DNA from: an uncultured Gammaproteobacteria bacterium
GTDB taxonomy: Bacteria > Pseudomonadota > Gammaproteobacteria > Pseudomonadales > Pseudohongiellaceae
Direction: 5' to 3'
Assembly: GCA_903889815.1 (NCBI GenBank)
Contig: CAISYX010000231.1
Coordinates: 1-6,821 of the forward strand
DNA: 6,821 nt
Position numbers and translations under genes: made by a program. The notes under the pieces are model-generated. The model saw nothing but the letters and a program-made list of their open reading frames with translations. It did no database searches and had not been told where the DNA came from. Shown piece after piece: positions 6,166 to 6,821 of the stretch (the first letter of the stretch is position 1; each line of letters starts with the position of its first letter).

Positions 6166-6821
6166 GCCAGCTTGTCCGCCGCACACTCATTGCATTTGCC
6201 TCGCTGGCAGCGCTGGTGCTGCTGACGCTGGGGATGCTCGCCGCGCTGGTCAGTACCAACACCGGGAGCCGCTGGGCAGTGACCAGAGTCTGGGCACTTG
6301 CGGGAGGCCCAGGGCTGGAGATTGACGTCGGCGCCAGCGCCGGCACGCTGCTGCGCGGCATGCAGGCCAGAGATCTGCAGCTGACGCTGGACGGCAACAG
6401 CCTGCGCATTGCCAGCCTGGAAGCGCGCTGGAACCCTTTCAGTCTGCTCTCTGGCACCCTCGTGCTGGACAGCCTGCATCTGCAGGGACTGGATGTTGTC
6501 TGGGCCAGTGTCCCTGCCGCGGACGCGCCACCGCTGGGCACAGACCCCTTTGCCGCCGTGCTGCCCTTGCCCATTGCGCTGTCGCTGCAGCAGTTCACCC
6601 TCGAGCAGGCAACCCTGACTCTGGATAGCCGGCTGCATCAGATCGAACACATGGCGCTGACCGCCAGTCTGGACGGCACGGCGCTCAACATCACCGACCT
6701 GCGTCTGCAGGCTGCTCCGCTGCACGCCAGTGGCTCGCTGCAGGCCGATCTGAGCGGCAGTGTCAGTCTGCGCAGCGCACTGGACTGGCAATACGCCATC
6801 GACCTCGGCGAAGGGCTGGCG
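6162..6821 (+). CDS. tamB: TamB N-terminal part (220 codons, 3' end outside window)
   Basis: The frame starts at GTG (6162-6164), which overlaps the tamA stop as GTGA, and runs open to the window edge. The protein begins MSQLVRRTLIAFASLAALVL. A short basic N-terminus is followed by one membrane anchor (about residues 8-30) and then the typical TamB lead-in STNTGSRW. After that come alternating hydrophobic beta-strand stretches such as LRGMQARDLQLTLDGNSLRI and LEARWNPFSLLSGTLVLDSL. TamB is an AsmA-like, beta-taco protein anchored in the inner membrane that spans the periplasm and docks on TamA. Full-length members have roughly 1200-1300 residues, so most of the gene lies outside. I chose GTG because later in-frame ATG codons (for example residue 27) fall inside the anchor and would remove its basic flank. 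The overlap with tamA indicates co-transcription and likely translational coupling. Confidence 0.92.
   Translation, partial: MSQLVRRTLIAFASLAALVLLTLGMLAALVSTNTGSRWAVTRVWALAGGPGLEIDVGASAGTLLRGMQARDLQLTLDGNSLRIASLEARWNPFSLLSGTLVLDSLHLQGLDVVWASVPAADAPPLGTDPFAAVLPLPIALSLQQFTLEQATLTLDSRLHQIEHMALTASLDGTALNITDLRLQAAPLHASGSLQADLSGSVSLRSALDWQYAIDLGEGLA

Noticed and set aside
5874..6791. A 305-codon minus-strand open frame across the tamA-tamB junction
   Set aside because: It is antisense to two recognisable conserved genes and has a low-complexity Gln/Arg-rich translation.

Overview
This window looks like ordinary chromosomal sequence from a GC-rich, Gram-negative gammaproteobacterium-like organism. 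The evidence is an outer-membrane TamA and inner-membrane TamB pair, a YoaE/YegH-type TerC-CBS-CorC membrane protein that closely resembles the Escherichia coli version, and an HtpX protease. The genes are tightly packed. I see no tRNA, rRNA, CRISPR array, insertion sequence or phage gene. Genus-level identity cannot be read from the sequence.

Layout. Bases 2-175 (+) hold the last 57 codons of an unrecognised gene. It converges, with only 4 bp between stop codons, on a three-gene minus-strand unit that reads right to left. That unit is a yoaE/yegH-like gene (4014-2458), then a DUF1704 'QEGLA motif' protein (2461-1088, 4-bp ATGA overlap with yoaE), then htpX (1064-180, 23-bp gap). A hairpin that overlaps the htpX stop codon may end the transcript. 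Upstream of yoaE, still on the minus strand, a 102-codon ORF (4356-4048) appears to be a relic of class II fumarase (fumC). It keeps two short separated pieces of the enzyme and has lost everything else. On the plus strand, an extended -10 promoter candidate (4339-4347) precedes tamA (4384-6165). tamA overlaps the start of tamB (from 6162, GTG start, cut by the window edge) by 4 bp.

How the genes may work together. TamA and TamB form the translocation and assembly module, which spans the envelope and supports outer-membrane protein insertion and probably lipid transport. The divergent unit combines a TerC-family (metal-ion linked) membrane protein, a putative zinc metallopeptidase of the DUF1704/MATCAP family and the inner-membrane quality-control protease HtpX. 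Both blocks fit a general theme of envelope maintenance, and the yoaE-DUF1704 junction implies translational coupling. The metal-protease link is inference. The points most worth a second look are the bacterial MATCAP-like metallopeptidase in its operon and the eroded fumarase relic between the two divergent units. I found no clearly new multi-gene system.
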